Assembly: GCF_028994805.1 (NCBI RefSeq)
Contig: NZ_JAJQQP010000009.1
Span: 62,001-126,000, forward strand
DNA: 64,000 bases
From: Promicromonospora iranensis
GTDB taxonomy: Bacteria > Actinomycetota > Actinomycetes > Actinomycetales > Cellulomonadaceae
Reading direction: 5' to 3'
The notes beneath the pieces are model-generated. The model was not told the origin of the DNA, made no database searches, and saw only the letters and a list, made by a program, of their open reading frames with translations. How positions within the stretch are numbered: the stretch's first letter is position 1; each line of letters opens with the position of its first letter. The position numbers and the translations under genes are program-made. Below are positions 1-7,924 of this stretch, piece by piece.

Positions 1-1
1 C

Positions 2-322
2 GGCGACGTCTTCGCCGAGACGCGTGCCTGGGCACTGGAGCACCTGGCCGAGCCGCTGACACTCGACGCGCTGGCCCGCAACGCGCGGGTCTCGGCGCGC
101 ACGTTCTCCCGCCGGTTCGTCGAGGACACCGGGTACACACCCATGCAGTGGGTCCTGCGGGCGCGCGTGGACCTGGCGCGGGAGCTGCTGGAGCGCAGCG
201 ACCTGAGCGTGGAGCAGATCGCGCACCGCGTGGGGCTGGGTACCGCGGCCAACCTGCGCCTGCACTTCCACCGGATCCTCGGCACGTCGCCCACGGAGTA
301 CCGGCACACGTTCTCGGCCTGA
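2..322 (+). CDS. AraC-family (GlxA-like) transcriptional regulator, C-terminal part
   Basis: This is the C-terminal 106 residues of a DNA-binding regulator; the gene begins before the window. Two helix-turn-helix units typical of the AraC/XylS domain are visible: the first around LTLDALARNARVSARTFSRR, the second around SVEQIAHRVGLGTAANLRLH. The family signature ends with GTSPTEYRHTF just before the stop. The 'RTFSRRF..DTGYTPMQWVLRARVDLAR' arrangement is typical of the GlxA/FtrA type, which usually carries an N-terminal DJ-1/PfpI-like domain; that part is out of view, so its effector cannot be judged. Its link to the downstream GAPDH gene is unknown. Confidence 0.85.
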   Translation, partial: GDVFAETRAWALEHLAEPLTLDALARNARVSARTFSRRFVEDTGYTPMQWVLRARVDLARELLERSDLSVEQIAHRVGLGTAANLRLHFHRILGTSPTEYRHTFSA

Positions 323-445
323 GCGGCGGCCGGCAGAGGCGTGGCGAGATCCTTGCGGGTGGTGGCGTTATGTCTGGCGTGATCCTTGCGCACCATGGCG
401 TTCCAGCCGCTGTCGGTGGTGCGCCGGTCGGCAGAGCATGGAGGC

Positions 446-1444
446 ATGACTCGCATAGCCATCAACGGATTCGGCCGTATCGGCCGCAACTCCCTCCGTG
501 CCCTGCTCGAGCGCGACAGCGACCTCGAGGTGGTCGCGATCAACGACCTCACCGCTCCTGACGCACTCGCCCACCTGCTCAAGTACGACAGCGCCCTCGG
601 CCGCCTCGGCCGGACCGTGGAGGTCGACGGCGACGAGCTCGTCGTGGACGGCCGCCGCATCACGGTGCTCGGTGAGCGCGAGCCCGCCAAGCTGCCGTGG
701 GCCGAGCTCGGCGTCGACATCGTGCTCGAGGCGACCGGCCGGTTCACCTCGGCCGAGGCGGCTCGTGCGCACCTCGACGCCGGAGCGCGCCGGGTGCTGG
801 TCAGCGCACCCTCGGCCGGCGCGGACGTCACGCTCGCCTACGGCGTGAACACCGGCACCTATGACCCCGCCCGGCACACGATCGTCTCGAACGCCTCGTG
901 CACGACGAACGCGCTGGCCCCGCTGGCCTCCGTCCTGGACGACCTGGCCGGCATCGAGCACGGCTTCATGACCACCGTGCACGCCTACACCCAGGAGCAG
1001 AACCTGCAGGACGGGCCGCACCGCGACCTGCGCAGGGCCCGCGCCGCCGGCGTCAACATCGCGCCGACCACCACCGGTGCGGCGAAGGCGATCGGCCTGG
1101 TGCTGCCGAACCTGAACGGCAAGCTGTCCGGTGACTCGATCCGCGTGCCTGTCCCGGTGGGCTCGCTGGTGGAGCTGAACACGACGGTGTCCCGCGAGGT
1201 GACGCGCGACGACGTGCTCGCCGCCTACCGGGCGGCCGCCGACGGCCCGCTCCAGGGCATCCTCGACTACTCCGACGAGCCGCTGGTCTCCAGCGACATC
1301 ACCGGTGAGCCGGCGTCCGCGATCTTCGACGCCGCGCTGGTCCGCGTCGAGGGCAAGCACGTCAAGGTCGTGGCCTGGTACGACAACGAGTGGGGCTTCT
1401 CCAACCGCGTGATCGACACGCTGGAGCTGCTCGCCCGCGCGTGA
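446..1444 (+). CDS. gap: Type I glyceraldehyde-3-phosphate dehydrogenase
   Basis: The protein converts glyceraldehyde 3-phosphate to 1,3-bisphosphoglycerate with NAD(P)+. At 332 residues it has normal family length. The Rossmann signature INGFGRIGRN opens the protein; the catalytic cysteine lies in SNASCTTN (Cys152) and the partner histidine in TTVHAYT (His179). The C-terminal WYDNEWGFSNRV motif is intact. The ATG at 446 is preferred because INGFGRIG must sit at the extreme N-terminus; an in-frame TTG at 386 would add 20 unsupported residues. The GGAGG before 446 is unusually close to the ATG. The loop after the catalytic His reads YTQEQNL rather than the usual YTNDQ, so this may be a second GAPDH paralogue. 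No pgk or tpi gene follows. Confidence 0.93.
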   Translation: MTRIAINGFGRIGRNSLRALLERDSDLEVVAINDLTAPDALAHLLKYDSALGRLGRTVEVDGDELVVDGRRITVLGEREPAKLPWAELGVDIVLEATGRFTSAEAARAHLDAGARRVLVSAPSAGADVTLAYGVNTGTYDPARHTIVSNASCTTNALAPLASVLDDLAGIEHGFMTTVHAYTQEQNLQDGPHRDLRRARAAGVNIAPTTTGAAKAIGLVLPNLNGKLSGDSIRVPVPVGSLVELNTTVSREVTRDDVLAAYRAAADGPLQGILDYSDEPLVSSDITGEPASAIFDAALVRVEGKHVKVVAWYDNEWGFSNRVIDTLELLARA

Positions 1445-1459
1445 CGGGACACCCATGGA

Positions 1460-1525
1460 GTGGTCGGTAGTCCGTCAGGTCATCGGTAGTTCGAGCTGCC
1501 GACAACCTGACGGACTACCGACCAC
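1460..1525. terminator. Long perfect inverted repeat, probable bidirectional terminator
   Basis: Arms 1460-1480 and 1505-1525 are perfect complements over 21 bases (core GGTCGGTAGTCCGTCAGGT). A nested small stem (CGGTAG / CTGCCG, one G-U pair) sits in the loop. It lies between the convergent GAPDH and phosphatase genes, and the right arm contains the stop codon of the phosphatase gene. No clear T-run follows on either side. Confidence 0.6.
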
Positions 1526-1952
1526 GCGCATCGACGGCGACAAGCCCTACCCACCGCTTCTGCTGCCTGGTTTCCACCGCGCGCGGCCTGTAGTGCGCGC
1601 GCACCCACGCCACGGCGTCGTCGGGCGCTACCCCGCTCATGATCGCGAGGACCGCCAGCGCCGTGCCGGTCCTGCCGACCCCGCCGCCGCAGGCGATCTC
1701 CACCCGCTCGGCCGCCGCGCGCGTGTGTGCCTGCCGCAGCACGGCCAGTGCATGGTCCGTCGAGTCGGGCAGGCGGAAGTCACGCCAGCGGACCCACTCG
1801 TGGTCCCACCCGGGCCGCGGCTCCTTGCCGAGCAGGTAGACGGCGAAGTCCGGGGGAGGGGCGTCCCGCCGCGGACGGCGCAACCCGGTCCCGCGCACTC
1901 GCCGGCCGTCCGGCAGCTCGACGACGCCGTCGACCATGTCCCACCGGTTCAT
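1515..1952 (-). CDS. Small protein-tyrosine phosphatase-like protein
   Basis: A 145-residue cytoplasmic protein with the Cys-X5-Arg phosphatase signature (IACGGGVGRTGTALAVL), typical of dual-specificity/cysteine phosphatases. A general-acid Asp may lie in the WRDFRLPDSTDHA segment about 30 residues upstream, as in this superfamily. The ATG at 1952 gives a compact domain beginning MNRWDMVDGVVELPDG; a longer open frame upstream has no family support. The stop codon lies inside a 21-bp inverted repeat shared with the end of the GAPDH gene. Substrate is unknown. A second, larger phosphatase occurs at 30632-31330. Confidence 0.75.
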   Translation of the reverse strand: MNRWDMVDGVVELPDGRRVRGTGLRRPRRDAPPPDFAVYLLGKEPRPGWDHEWVRWRDFRLPDSTDHALAVLRQAHTRAAAERVEIACGGGVGRTGTALAVLAIMSGVAPDDAVAWVRAHYRPRAVETRQQKRWVGLVAVDARGR

Positions 1953-2031
1953 GTCCTCAGCGTAGGGAGCCGCGCACCGATGAGTACCGCAGTTCTCCGC
2001 AGTCGGACAGGGAAACCGGAGGGAGAGGCAG

Positions 2032-2613
2032 ATGAGCAAGGTCTTCACACACATGACGATGTCGCTGGACGGGTTCATCGCGGACCCGGACGACGGCATA
2101 GAGGACATCTTCGACTGGTACGGCGCAGGGGACGTGAGCGTGCCCAGCGCCAACGAGGGTGTCTCGCTCACCGTCGACGAGGCCAGCGCGGCAGTGCTGC
2201 GGGACCTGATCGAGAGCGCGGGTGCCCTCGTCTCGGGCCGGCGCCTGTTCGACATCACCGACGGATGGGGCGACAACCACCCGATGGGCGTCCCGGTCGT
2301 CGTGGTCACCCATCGCCCGCCCGACGACGCGGACCGGTGGCCGCGGACGACGTTCGTGGGCGACGTCGGCACGGCGATCGAGCGTGCCACGGAGATAGCG
2401 GGTGGCAAGGACGTCACCGTCGCGAGCGCGAGCGTGGCCCAGCAGGCGCTCACGCTCGGGCTGGTGGACGAGGTGTGCGTCAGCCTCGCGCCCGTGCTGC
2501 TCGGTGCGGGGATCCCGTACTTCGCGAACCTCGACGGCCGGCACCTCCTGGAGGACCCGACGGTCGTGCAGGGACGCCGGGCGGTGCACCTGCGGTATCC
2601 GGTGCGGCGCTGA
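2032..2613 (+). CDS. Dihydrofolate reductase-like (RibD C-terminal domain) protein
   Basis: This 193-residue protein matches the stand-alone RibD_C/DHFR-fold family common in actinomycetes. The start MSKVFTHMTMSLDGFIAD is characteristic, followed by a 'LVSGRRLFD' segment and 'SASVAQQALTLGLVDEV', the usual NADPH-binding half, and a C-terminal 'LLGAGIPYF' turn. A strong GGAGGGAGAGG precedes the ATG. These proteins are NADPH-dependent reductases of unproven substrate; a real role in folate or riboflavin synthesis should not be assumed. The gene is divergent from the phosphatase gene and convergent with the glucanase gene. A paralogue lies at 7925-8515. Confidence 0.85.
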   Translation: MSKVFTHMTMSLDGFIADPDDGIEDIFDWYGAGDVSVPSANEGVSLTVDEASAAVLRDLIESAGALVSGRRLFDITDGWGDNHPMGVPVVVVTHRPPDDADRWPRTTFVGDVGTAIERATEIAGGKDVTVASASVAQQALTLGLVDEVCVSLAPVLLGAGIPYFANLDGRHLLEDPTVVQGRRAVHLRYPVRR

Positions 2614-2619
2614 ACCGCT

Positions 2620-2659
2620 GGTCGAGCTTGCCGAGACCCAGTTCTCGACAAGCTCGACC
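2620..2659. repeat. Palindrome between convergent genes (terminator or dispersed palindromic repeat)
   Basis: GGTCGAGCTTG (2620-2630) pairs perfectly with CAAGCTCGACC (2649-2659), with a second stem CGAGA/TCTCG inside. The flanking GAACCGCTGG occurs twice (2612 and 2664), and the second copy forms its own hairpin CCGCTGG-ACC-AGCGG. Position fits a shared terminator. The sequence also resembles short dispersed palindromes seen in Micrococcales genomes (inference). Confidence 0.5.
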
Positions 2660-2689
2660 CACGGAACCGCTGGACCAGCGGCGACGTGC

Positions 2690-4378
2690 CTAGAAGGTCC
2701 AGCGCTGCGTCTCCGCGCCGGAGCAGGCGCGGATCTCGAGCCGCTGGCCGTCGCGCAGGGGAGCACCCCCGACCGCCGTCAGGCACTTGCCGGACTGCGG
2801 GTTCATGAGCGCCCGGCTGGCGGACTGGTACGTCCAGTTCTGCGCCGCGGTCCCGTTACACGTCCACAGCTGCACGACGGCGCCGTCGGCGGTGCTGCCG
2901 CCCGACACGTCCATGCACTTGCCCAGCGCACGCAGCGTCGACCCGGACCGTGCCCACGTCTGGGCGGTGTTGCCGCTGCAGTTCACGATCTGCAGCGGGT
3001 TGCCGTCGGCCGAGTCGGCCCACGGGACGTCGACGCACATGCCGTTGGCCGCGTGCACCGGTCCGGTGCCCGGCGGGAGAGCGGAACCGCCGCCGTCGCC
3101 CCCGCCGCCGTCACCGCCGCCACCGTCGCCGTCGGACCCCGCGATGGGCGTCGCCGCGCCCTGGAACGGGTCGAGCTGGATGTAGGCAGCCGACGGGTTG
3201 CCGTCGTGCACGAGCGACTCCTGCGCCAGCACGTCGTCGAACGCGAAGCCGTAGGCCTTGCCGTTCGCCATCTGCTCGTGGATGTACTTGGAGTAGTAGT
3301 CCGTCACGGAGTCCTGGTAGAAGCCCGAGGTGCTGGTGCCGGGCTGCGTGGTGGTGGTCAGCAGCGTCGACCGGTGGAAGCCGGCACACAGCGTGCGGGC
3401 GATGGCGCCGATGTCGTTGTTCGGTGCCTCCAGGTCCTTGTAGCAGCCGAAGACGGAGTCGCTCGACGGCTTGCGGAACTCCGTGACGTAGGCGCCCGAG
3501 GCGTTGGTGAACCGCATGACGCCGTTCACCACACGGCCCGTGAACCGGGCGGCCGGGTCGTACGAGTACGGCGCGACGGTGAGGGGCTCGTTGGCGTACT
3601 TGGCCCACACCCGGTCGATGTAGCCCGCCAGGATGTTCGCATCGATCTGTCCGGTCCCGATGGCGTGGCCGGGAGCCAGGACGCGCAGCAGGGAGCCGTC
3701 CGGCGCGCGCTGGGCCAGGTTGCCCCAGCCGGGCGTGCCGGCGAGCGCGTTGACGACGTTCTGGTAGCCGTCCGGCTTGAGCATGCCGGTGCTGATCACG
3801 GTGCCGTCGGCCTTGCGCAGCCCGGTCTGGTATGGGGCGGAGAGGAAGTCGACCTGGGTGCTGTTGATCCAGAGGCCGTCGTTGTTGAGCGTGAACTCGG
3901 TCCAGGCGAACAGCTTGTTGCGGTTCGGGTCGTTCTGGTTCTGCACCGCGGGCTGGACCAGGCGGCCGTCGTTCACGATCTTGAACGAGAGCTTGCTGCC
4001 GTAGGAGAAGTAGACCCGGCCGGACATCTTGGGCAGCTGGATGGTCTTCGACTGCCCGTCCGCGGGACCGGCGATCGCGGCGTCGGGGGCGTCCACCGGC
4101 GTCCCGCCCACGGTGGGCCAGGGGTGGAACGTGCCCGCCGCGTCGGACCAGCCGAGCCGGCCCGTGTGCGGGTCACCGAGGACGTAGATGAAGACCTGGT
4201 CACCGCGACCGGAGTCGTTGGTGATGGTCAGGGGGATCGTGGCGGGGACCGCGGTAGCGGGCGTGGGCTGGGTGACGACGAGTGCGGTCGCGGTGATGGC
4301 GAGCGCGCCGAACGCGGCGATCGCGTTCACCAGCCTGCGGATTCTGGGCCTTCGGGTACGTGACCGTGCTGATGACAT
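2690..4378 (-). CDS. Secreted GH64 beta-1,3-glucanase with ricin-type (CBM13-like) lectin domain
   Basis: A 562-residue secreted enzyme expected to cleave beta-1,3-glucans (laminarin, fungal or callose glucan), typically releasing long oligosaccharides. An N-terminal signal peptide (Arg-rich start, then a hydrophobic run ending near ATAVPA) is followed by a GH64/thaumatin-like fold from about residue 45 to 415 (IPLTITNDSGRGDQVFIYV, GRVYFSYGSKLSFKIV, and FGCYKDLEAPNND, typical of the family). A Gly/Asp linker (GDGGGGDGGGG) leads to a C-terminal beta-trefoil of about 120 residues with three Q-x-W type repeats (AQTWAR, AQNWTY, TQRWTF). The start is supported by GAGGAG ahead of the ATG. It stands alone, transcribed away from the next gene. 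Regulation is not evident. Confidence 0.9.
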   Translation of the reverse strand: MSSARSRTRRPRIRRLVNAIAAFGALAITATALVVTQPTPATAVPATIPLTITNDSGRGDQVFIYVLGDPHTGRLGWSDAAGTFHPWPTVGGTPVDAPDAAIAGPADGQSKTIQLPKMSGRVYFSYGSKLSFKIVNDGRLVQPAVQNQNDPNRNKLFAWTEFTLNNDGLWINSTQVDFLSAPYQTGLRKADGTVISTGMLKPDGYQNVVNALAGTPGWGNLAQRAPDGSLLRVLAPGHAIGTGQIDANILAGYIDRVWAKYANEPLTVAPYSYDPAARFTGRVVNGVMRFTNASGAYVTEFRKPSSDSVFGCYKDLEAPNNDIGAIARTLCAGFHRSTLLTTTTQPGTSTSGFYQDSVTDYYSKYIHEQMANGKAYGFAFDDVLAQESLVHDGNPSAAYIQLDPFQGAATPIAGSDGDGGGGDGGGGDGGGSALPPGTGPVHAANGMCVDVPWADSADGNPLQIVNCSGNTAQTWARSGSTLRALGKCMDVSGGSTADGAVVQLWTCNGTAAQNWTYQSASRALMNPQSGKCLTAVGGAPLRDGQRLEIRACSGAETQRWTF

Positions 4379-4573
4379 AGGGAGATCTCCTCGGTTCCGG
4401 TGGTACGCCGTTGTACTTACTGGACTGTCAGCAAAACGGATATTAGTGAGGAATCCTGACTATGTCACTAGTCGGGCGCGATCTCGTGAGTCAACGAGCC
4501 TCCGGTTACCGTCGAACGGAGTGGAGCAGCGGACTCCGACCAGCGACACCGACCAGCCGAGGAGATGGTCCCC

Positions 4574-5467
4574 ATGCAGGCGACCAGCAAGCCGCGCCAC
4601 CGCAGCATCGACGTCGACGGGCTCGAGATCTTCTACCGGGAGGCGGGTGCGCCGGACCGGCCCTGCGTACTGCTCCTGCACGGGTTCCCGAGCTCCTCGC
4701 ACCTTTTTCGGCACGTGATGTCGCCGCTGGCCGAGGTGGCCCGCGTGGTGGCTCCTGACCTGCCGGGCTTCGGGTTCTCGGCCTCGCCCGGCGTCGACGA
4801 GTACGAGTACACGTTCGCGAGCCTGGCCGACACCGTGGAGGCGTTCCTGGCGCAGGTCGGGGTCGAGAAGTTCTTCGTCTACCTGCACGACTTCGGCGCC
4901 CCGGTGGGCTACTACCTCGCCACCCGGCACCCTGAGCGCATCCTCGGGCTGATCGTGCAGAACGGCAACGCGCACGACGACGGTCTGGGCAGCCAGTGGG
5001 ACAGTGCCCGGGCGTACTGGTCCGAGCCGACGGAGGCGAACCGGGCGCGGCTGCCCGAGTGGCTCAACGTCGAGGGGGTCCGCGACGAGTACACGAGCGG
5101 GCTGCCCGACCGGGTGCGCGCGCTCCAGCCGCCCGAGTCGTGGCACCTGGACTGGTCGCGGATGTCGCGGCCGGGCAACCTCGACGCCCAGTTCCGGCTG
5201 TTCCGCGACTACGCGAGCCACGTCGCCCGCTTCGACGAGCTGGCCGACTACCACCGGACCCACCAGCCGCCCTGCCTGGTGCTCTGGGGCCGCCACGACA
5301 CGTACTACGACCTGGACGAGATCATGGGCTACGCCCGGACGCTCGACCAGCTGGAGATGCACGTGTACGACGCCGGCCACATGCTGCTGGAGACCCACTG
5401 GCCGGAGTGCGCGGCAGTGATGGCGGCGTTCGTCCGGGACGTCGCCGTCGGGCCGTCTCGCGGCTGA
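4574..5467 (+). CDS. Alpha/beta hydrolase, haloalkane dehalogenase / epoxide hydrolase type
   Basis: A 297-residue cytoplasmic alpha/beta-hydrolase. The oxyanion-hole motif LLHGFPSSSHLF and the strand VVAPDLPGFGFS are intact. At the nucleophile elbow the sequence is YLHDFGAPVGYY, so the nucleophile is Asp rather than Ser. This places it with haloalkane dehalogenases and epoxide hydrolases. The acid residue is probably in LWGRHDTYY and the histidine in DAGHMLLETH. ATG 4574 is preferred over the in-frame ATG 4565 because GAGGAG at 4558-4563 is well spaced only for the former. The true substrate cannot be read from sequence. Confidence 0.82.
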   Translation: MQATSKPRHRSIDVDGLEIFYREAGAPDRPCVLLLHGFPSSSHLFRHVMSPLAEVARVVAPDLPGFGFSASPGVDEYEYTFASLADTVEAFLAQVGVEKFFVYLHDFGAPVGYYLATRHPERILGLIVQNGNAHDDGLGSQWDSARAYWSEPTEANRARLPEWLNVEGVRDEYTSGLPDRVRALQPPESWHLDWSRMSRPGNLDAQFRLFRDYASHVARFDELADYHRTHQPPCLVLWGRHDTYYDLDEIMGYARTLDQLEMHVYDAGHMLLETHWPECAAVMAAFVRDVAVGPSRG

Positions 5468-5472
5468 CTCGA

Positions 5473-5793
5473 TCAGTGGCGGGCGCCGAGCTCGACCAGG
5501 AGGACCCCGGCCGCGATCATGACGATTCCTGCGGCCATGACCTTCGTGAAAGGCTCCTCGAAGAGATACTTGCTCGCGATCGCGGTGAGCGCGACGCCGG
5601 AGGCGGCCCAGATCCCGTAGGCCATGCCGATGCCCATCCCGAGGTCGAGGACCAGGGTGAGGGCGGTGAACGCCGTCAGGTATCCGGCCACGACGACGAC
5701 GTACCAGCGTCTGCGGCCTTCCAGCGCGGCCTTCAGCGACAGCGCCGCCGACACCTCCGTGACGATGGCGACCGCCAAGAACACCCAGGCCAT
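5473..5793 (-). CDS. SMR-family multidrug efflux subunit (second of pair)
   Basis: A 106-residue four-helix membrane protein of the small multidrug resistance family (EmrE/QacC/Gdx). The essential membrane-embedded Glu lies in helix 1 (AIVTEVSAALSLKAALEG), helix 3 carries the MAYGIWAASGVALTA signature, and helix 4 ends MIAAGVLLVELGA. Its ATG overlaps the stop of the upstream SMR gene by one base (TGATG), implying translational coupling. Paired SMR genes usually encode heterodimers that export cationic drugs or guanidinium-type compounds by proton antiport; which applies here is unknown. Confidence 0.9.
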   Translation of the reverse strand: MAWVFLAVAIVTEVSAALSLKAALEGRRRWYVVVVAGYLTAFTALTLVLDLGMGIGMAYGIWAASGVALTAIASKYLFEEPFTKVMAAGIVMIAAGVLLVELGARH

Positions 5794-6152
5794 CAGGCGT
5801 TCGCCTCCTGTCGTTCGCGGGCGGCAGCTCGCTGGGACCCGAGCTCGATCGTGACGACGCCGCCCATGATCAGCGCGATGCCGACGCCCATGAGGGCCGT
5901 CAGCGGTTCGCCGTAGAGGACCGCCCCGAAGACCGCCGTGAGCGCCACCCCGAGGGCACCCCAGATGCCGTACGCGACGCCGAGTGCCATGCCTTCCCGC
6001 AGCACCAGGGCCAGGAAGACGAAGGCGGCCAGGAAGCCGACGACGACCAGGCCGTACCAGGCGGGCTGGTCGATCGCGGCCTTGAGCGAGAGGGAGCCGG
6101 TGACTTCGCTGCCGATCGCTCCGGCGAGCAGCAGCCATGGTTTCAGGTTCAT
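5793..6152 (-). CDS. SMR-family multidrug efflux subunit (first of pair)
   Basis: A 119-residue partner of the adjacent SMR protein. Helix 1 has the conserved Glu (AIGSEVTGSLSLKAAID), helix 3 has VAYGIWGALGVALTAVFG and helix 4 ends with IMGGVVTIELGS, followed by a charged tail (RAAARERQEANA) that the partner lacks. Such length asymmetry is typical of heterodimeric SMR pairs with fixed opposite topologies. The start overlaps the stop of the upstream TetR gene by four bases (ATGA), so regulator and pump genes form one operon. Confidence 0.9.
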   Translation of the reverse strand: MNLKPWLLLAGAIGSEVTGSLSLKAAIDQPAWYGLVVVGFLAAFVFLALVLREGMALGVAYGIWGALGVALTAVFGAVLYGEPLTALMGVGIALIMGGVVTIELGSQRAAARERQEANA

Positions 6153-6679
6153 TCGATGCCTTCCAGGAGGTCCAGGGCGAGATCGCGCACGTGGTCGCGC
6201 GACTCGCCCTCGGGCGGGAACGCGCAGAGCGCTTCGGCGAACCAGATGCCGTCGGCGATGAGGCGGACGGCGACGAGCCGCGCCCGCACGTCCGGCGGCA
6301 GGTCGTCCGGCACCTCGAGCCAGGGGCGCATCCGCTCGACCCAGCGGGTGGTGAGCTGCTCGCGCAGCCGCGGGTCGGCGAACACGATGAGGTCGCTCTG
6401 GTCGACCTCGCAGTCCAGGGCCCAGCCCAGGTAGGCACGGGTCCGGACGCCGGGCGCGACGGTCTCGACCGGTCCGGGCAGGCGCGCGGCCAGGTCCCGT
6501 TCCCAGCCGTCGACCACCCGGTCGAGCAGGGCGACCATCAGGGCTTCCTTGGTGGGGAAGTGGTACATGACGCCCGGCTTGGTCAGCCCTGCCTTTCGCG
6601 CCGCCGACTCCAGGGAGACCGTGGAGCCGTCCTGGAGCATGGCCAAGGCACCGTCGAGGATCAGAGTCTTCGAACTCAT
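6149..6679 (-). CDS. TetR-family regulator of the SMR efflux operon
   Basis: A 176-residue repressor. The N-terminal HTH is typical of TetR (VSLESAARKAGLTKPGVMYHFPTKEALM, about residues 20-47); the C-terminal ligand domain is unassigned. It is the first gene of a three-gene operon with the two SMR transporters. A perfect 7-bp-arm palindrome lies 12 bases upstream of the start codon, so autoregulation and control of the pump is the simple model. The inducer is probably the pump substrate. Confidence 0.88.
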   Translation of the reverse strand: MSSKTLILDGALAMLQDGSTVSLESAARKAGLTKPGVMYHFPTKEALMVALLDRVVDGWERDLAARLPGPVETVAPGVRTRAYLGWALDCEVDQSDLIVFADPRLREQLTTRWVERMRPWLEVPDDLPPDVRARLVAVRLIADGIWFAEALCAFPPEGESRDHVRDLALDLLEGIE

Positions 6680-6690
6680 GGGACAACTTT

Positions 6691-6708
6691 ACCAACCGGA
6701 AGGTTGGT
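6691..6708. promoter_or_regulatory. Putative TetR operator of the SMR operon
   Basis: ACCAACC-GGAA-GGTTGGT: perfect 7-base arms around a 4-base centre. It lies just upstream of the TetR start codon, where a repressor would block transcription of the regulator-pump operon. The size and symmetry are usual for TetR operators. Confidence 0.7.
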
Positions 6709-6725
6709 GGATACAAGCGCGCAAG

Positions 6726-6816
6726 GCCGAACCGCAACGTGACGCTGGACTCGGGCGTCGAGTCGATGGAAACACGTCAATGAGCCCTCACCTGGACGTG
6801 CAGCTTGCGGTTCGGC
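6726..6816. repeat. Distant 12-bp inverted repeat
   Basis: GCCGAACCGCAA (6726-6737) and TTGCGGTTCGGC (6805-6816) are perfect complements separated by 67 bases. They lie in the gene-free stretch between the SMR operon and tRNA-Val. No coding frame or known RNA is recognised here; function unknown. Confidence 0.4.
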
Positions 6817-6836
6817 GCCCTGGAGGGGATACGCGA

Positions 6837-6877
6837 AAGGCCCTCCGGCTCAGCGTTTCCGCTGGTCGGAGGGCCTT
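6837..6877 (-). terminator. Terminator of tRNA-Val(CAC)
   Basis: Arms AAGGCCCTCCG (6837-6847) and CGGAGGGCCTT (6867-6877) with an inner CAGCGTTTCCGCTGG hairpin, directly downstream of the minus-strand tRNA. The same inner hairpin (CAGCGGAAACGCTG) recurs behind both tRNA-Val(GAC) copies at 25.7 and 28.9 kb. Confidence 0.75.
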
Positions 6878-6886
6878 ATCTCACGG

Positions 6887-6958
6887 TGGGCGATACTGGG
6901 ATCGAACCAGTGACCTCTTCGGTGTGAACGAAGCGCGCTACCCCTGCGCCAATCGCCC
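6887..6958 (-). tRNA. tRNA-Val (anticodon CAC)
   Basis: A 72-nt cloverleaf on the minus strand. The acceptor stem GGGCGAT/ATCGCCC has discriminator A; the anticodon stem CTTCG/CGAAG encloses TTCACAC, giving anticodon CAC; the T-arm is GGTTCGATCC. CCA is not encoded. It is closely related to the two tRNA-Val(GAC) genes in this window outside the anticodon arm. Confidence 0.95.
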
Positions 6959-7062
6959 GTGCTGCTCACCCGCTAGGGCGTGCGTGGACGATATTAGCGT
7001 GCTTCCAGCGTGGATGCGAAATCCAATCGCCGGCTCGGCCCCAGTTCGAGGCCCCGACCGCG

Positions 7063-7911
7063 TCAGGGATCGATCCGCTCCCGCATGTTCCGCTCGAACA
7101 GGTCGCGCGCGGCGGCCGACAGCTCGCCGATCTGCAGGTCGACGCCGTCCAGCCAGACCGTCGGCTGCACGTTCCGCACGGACCCGGTCAGGAGCATCCG
7201 CGCCTCGCCCGCGGCCACCCGGTCGAGCACCGAGAACGGGAGCTCGCCGTCCTTGGCCTCGCGCACGGGCAGCCCTGCCTCGGCGCCCCACTCCAGCAGC
7301 AGCTCGCGGGTGATGCCGGCCAGGCAGCCCACGCTGAGCGGGGGAGTGACCAGCTCGGCGTCGAGCTCCAGGAAGACGTTGGAGCCCGTGCCCTCGCACA
7401 GGTCACCCTGCGTGTTTGCGAACACCGACTCGTCGGCACCCTTGCTGATCGCGTCCGCGAGCGCCACGACGTTCTCGGCGTAGGACGTCGTCTTCAGGCC
7501 CGCGACGGCGCTGTTCTCGTTGCGGGTCCAGGGGGAGCGTGCGGCCCGCCCGGTCGGCACGACGACGGCGGATGTCGCCGCCACGACCACTGTCTGCGGC
7601 CCGTCGGAGCGCCCGGAGCCGAGCGGCCCGACGCCGTCGGTCACGGTGATGCGCAGGCGCCCGGCGTCGGGTGCCGCGGAGAGGACGGCGTCGACGCCGT
7701 CGCGCACCTTGCGCAGGTCGAGGGGCGCCATGCCCATGCCTGCCGCCGAGCGCTCGAGGCGCGCGAGATGTCGCGTGAGGGCGAACGCGTGGCCGTCGAG
7801 CACCGCGCAGGTCTCGAAGACGCCGTCGCCGACAGTGATGCCGTGGTCCACCGCGCTGAGCGCGGCCTCGTCGGGCGCGACCATGCGCCCCTCTGCCCAG
7901 ATGACCGTCAT
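7063..7911 (-). CDS. pabC: 4-amino-4-deoxychorismate lyase / class IV aminotransferase
   Basis: A 282-residue fold-type IV PLP enzyme. The N-terminus DHGITVGDGVFET and RHLARLERSA are standard for the PabC/IlvE/D-amino-acid aminotransferase group. The PLP-binding lysine is in GLKTTSYAENV, and the CEGTGSNVFLE and LAGITRELLLE motifs follow. The chorismate-lyase role (release of p-aminobenzoate for folate) is the most likely for a stand-alone actinomycete protein of this type, and a PabB homologue is present 16 kb away. Branched-chain or D-amino acid aminotransferase activity cannot be excluded from sequence alone. Confidence 0.78.
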   Translation of the reverse strand: MTVIWAEGRMVAPDEAALSAVDHGITVGDGVFETCAVLDGHAFALTRHLARLERSAAGMGMAPLDLRKVRDGVDAVLSAAPDAGRLRITVTDGVGPLGSGRSDGPQTVVVAATSAVVVPTGRAARSPWTRNENSAVAGLKTTSYAENVVALADAISKGADESVFANTQGDLCEGTGSNVFLELDAELVTPPLSVGCLAGITRELLLEWGAEAGLPVREAKDGELPFSVLDRVAAGEARMLLTGSVRNVQPTVWLDGVDLQIGELSAAARDLFERNMRERIDP

Positions 7912-7924
7912 GGCGCCCAGTCTG

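Noticed and set aside
2402-4363. A 653-codon plus-strand open frame across the GH64 gene
   Set aside because: Low-complexity Arg/Gly/Ala/Val composition without domain features; the opposite strand encodes a well-recognised enzyme.
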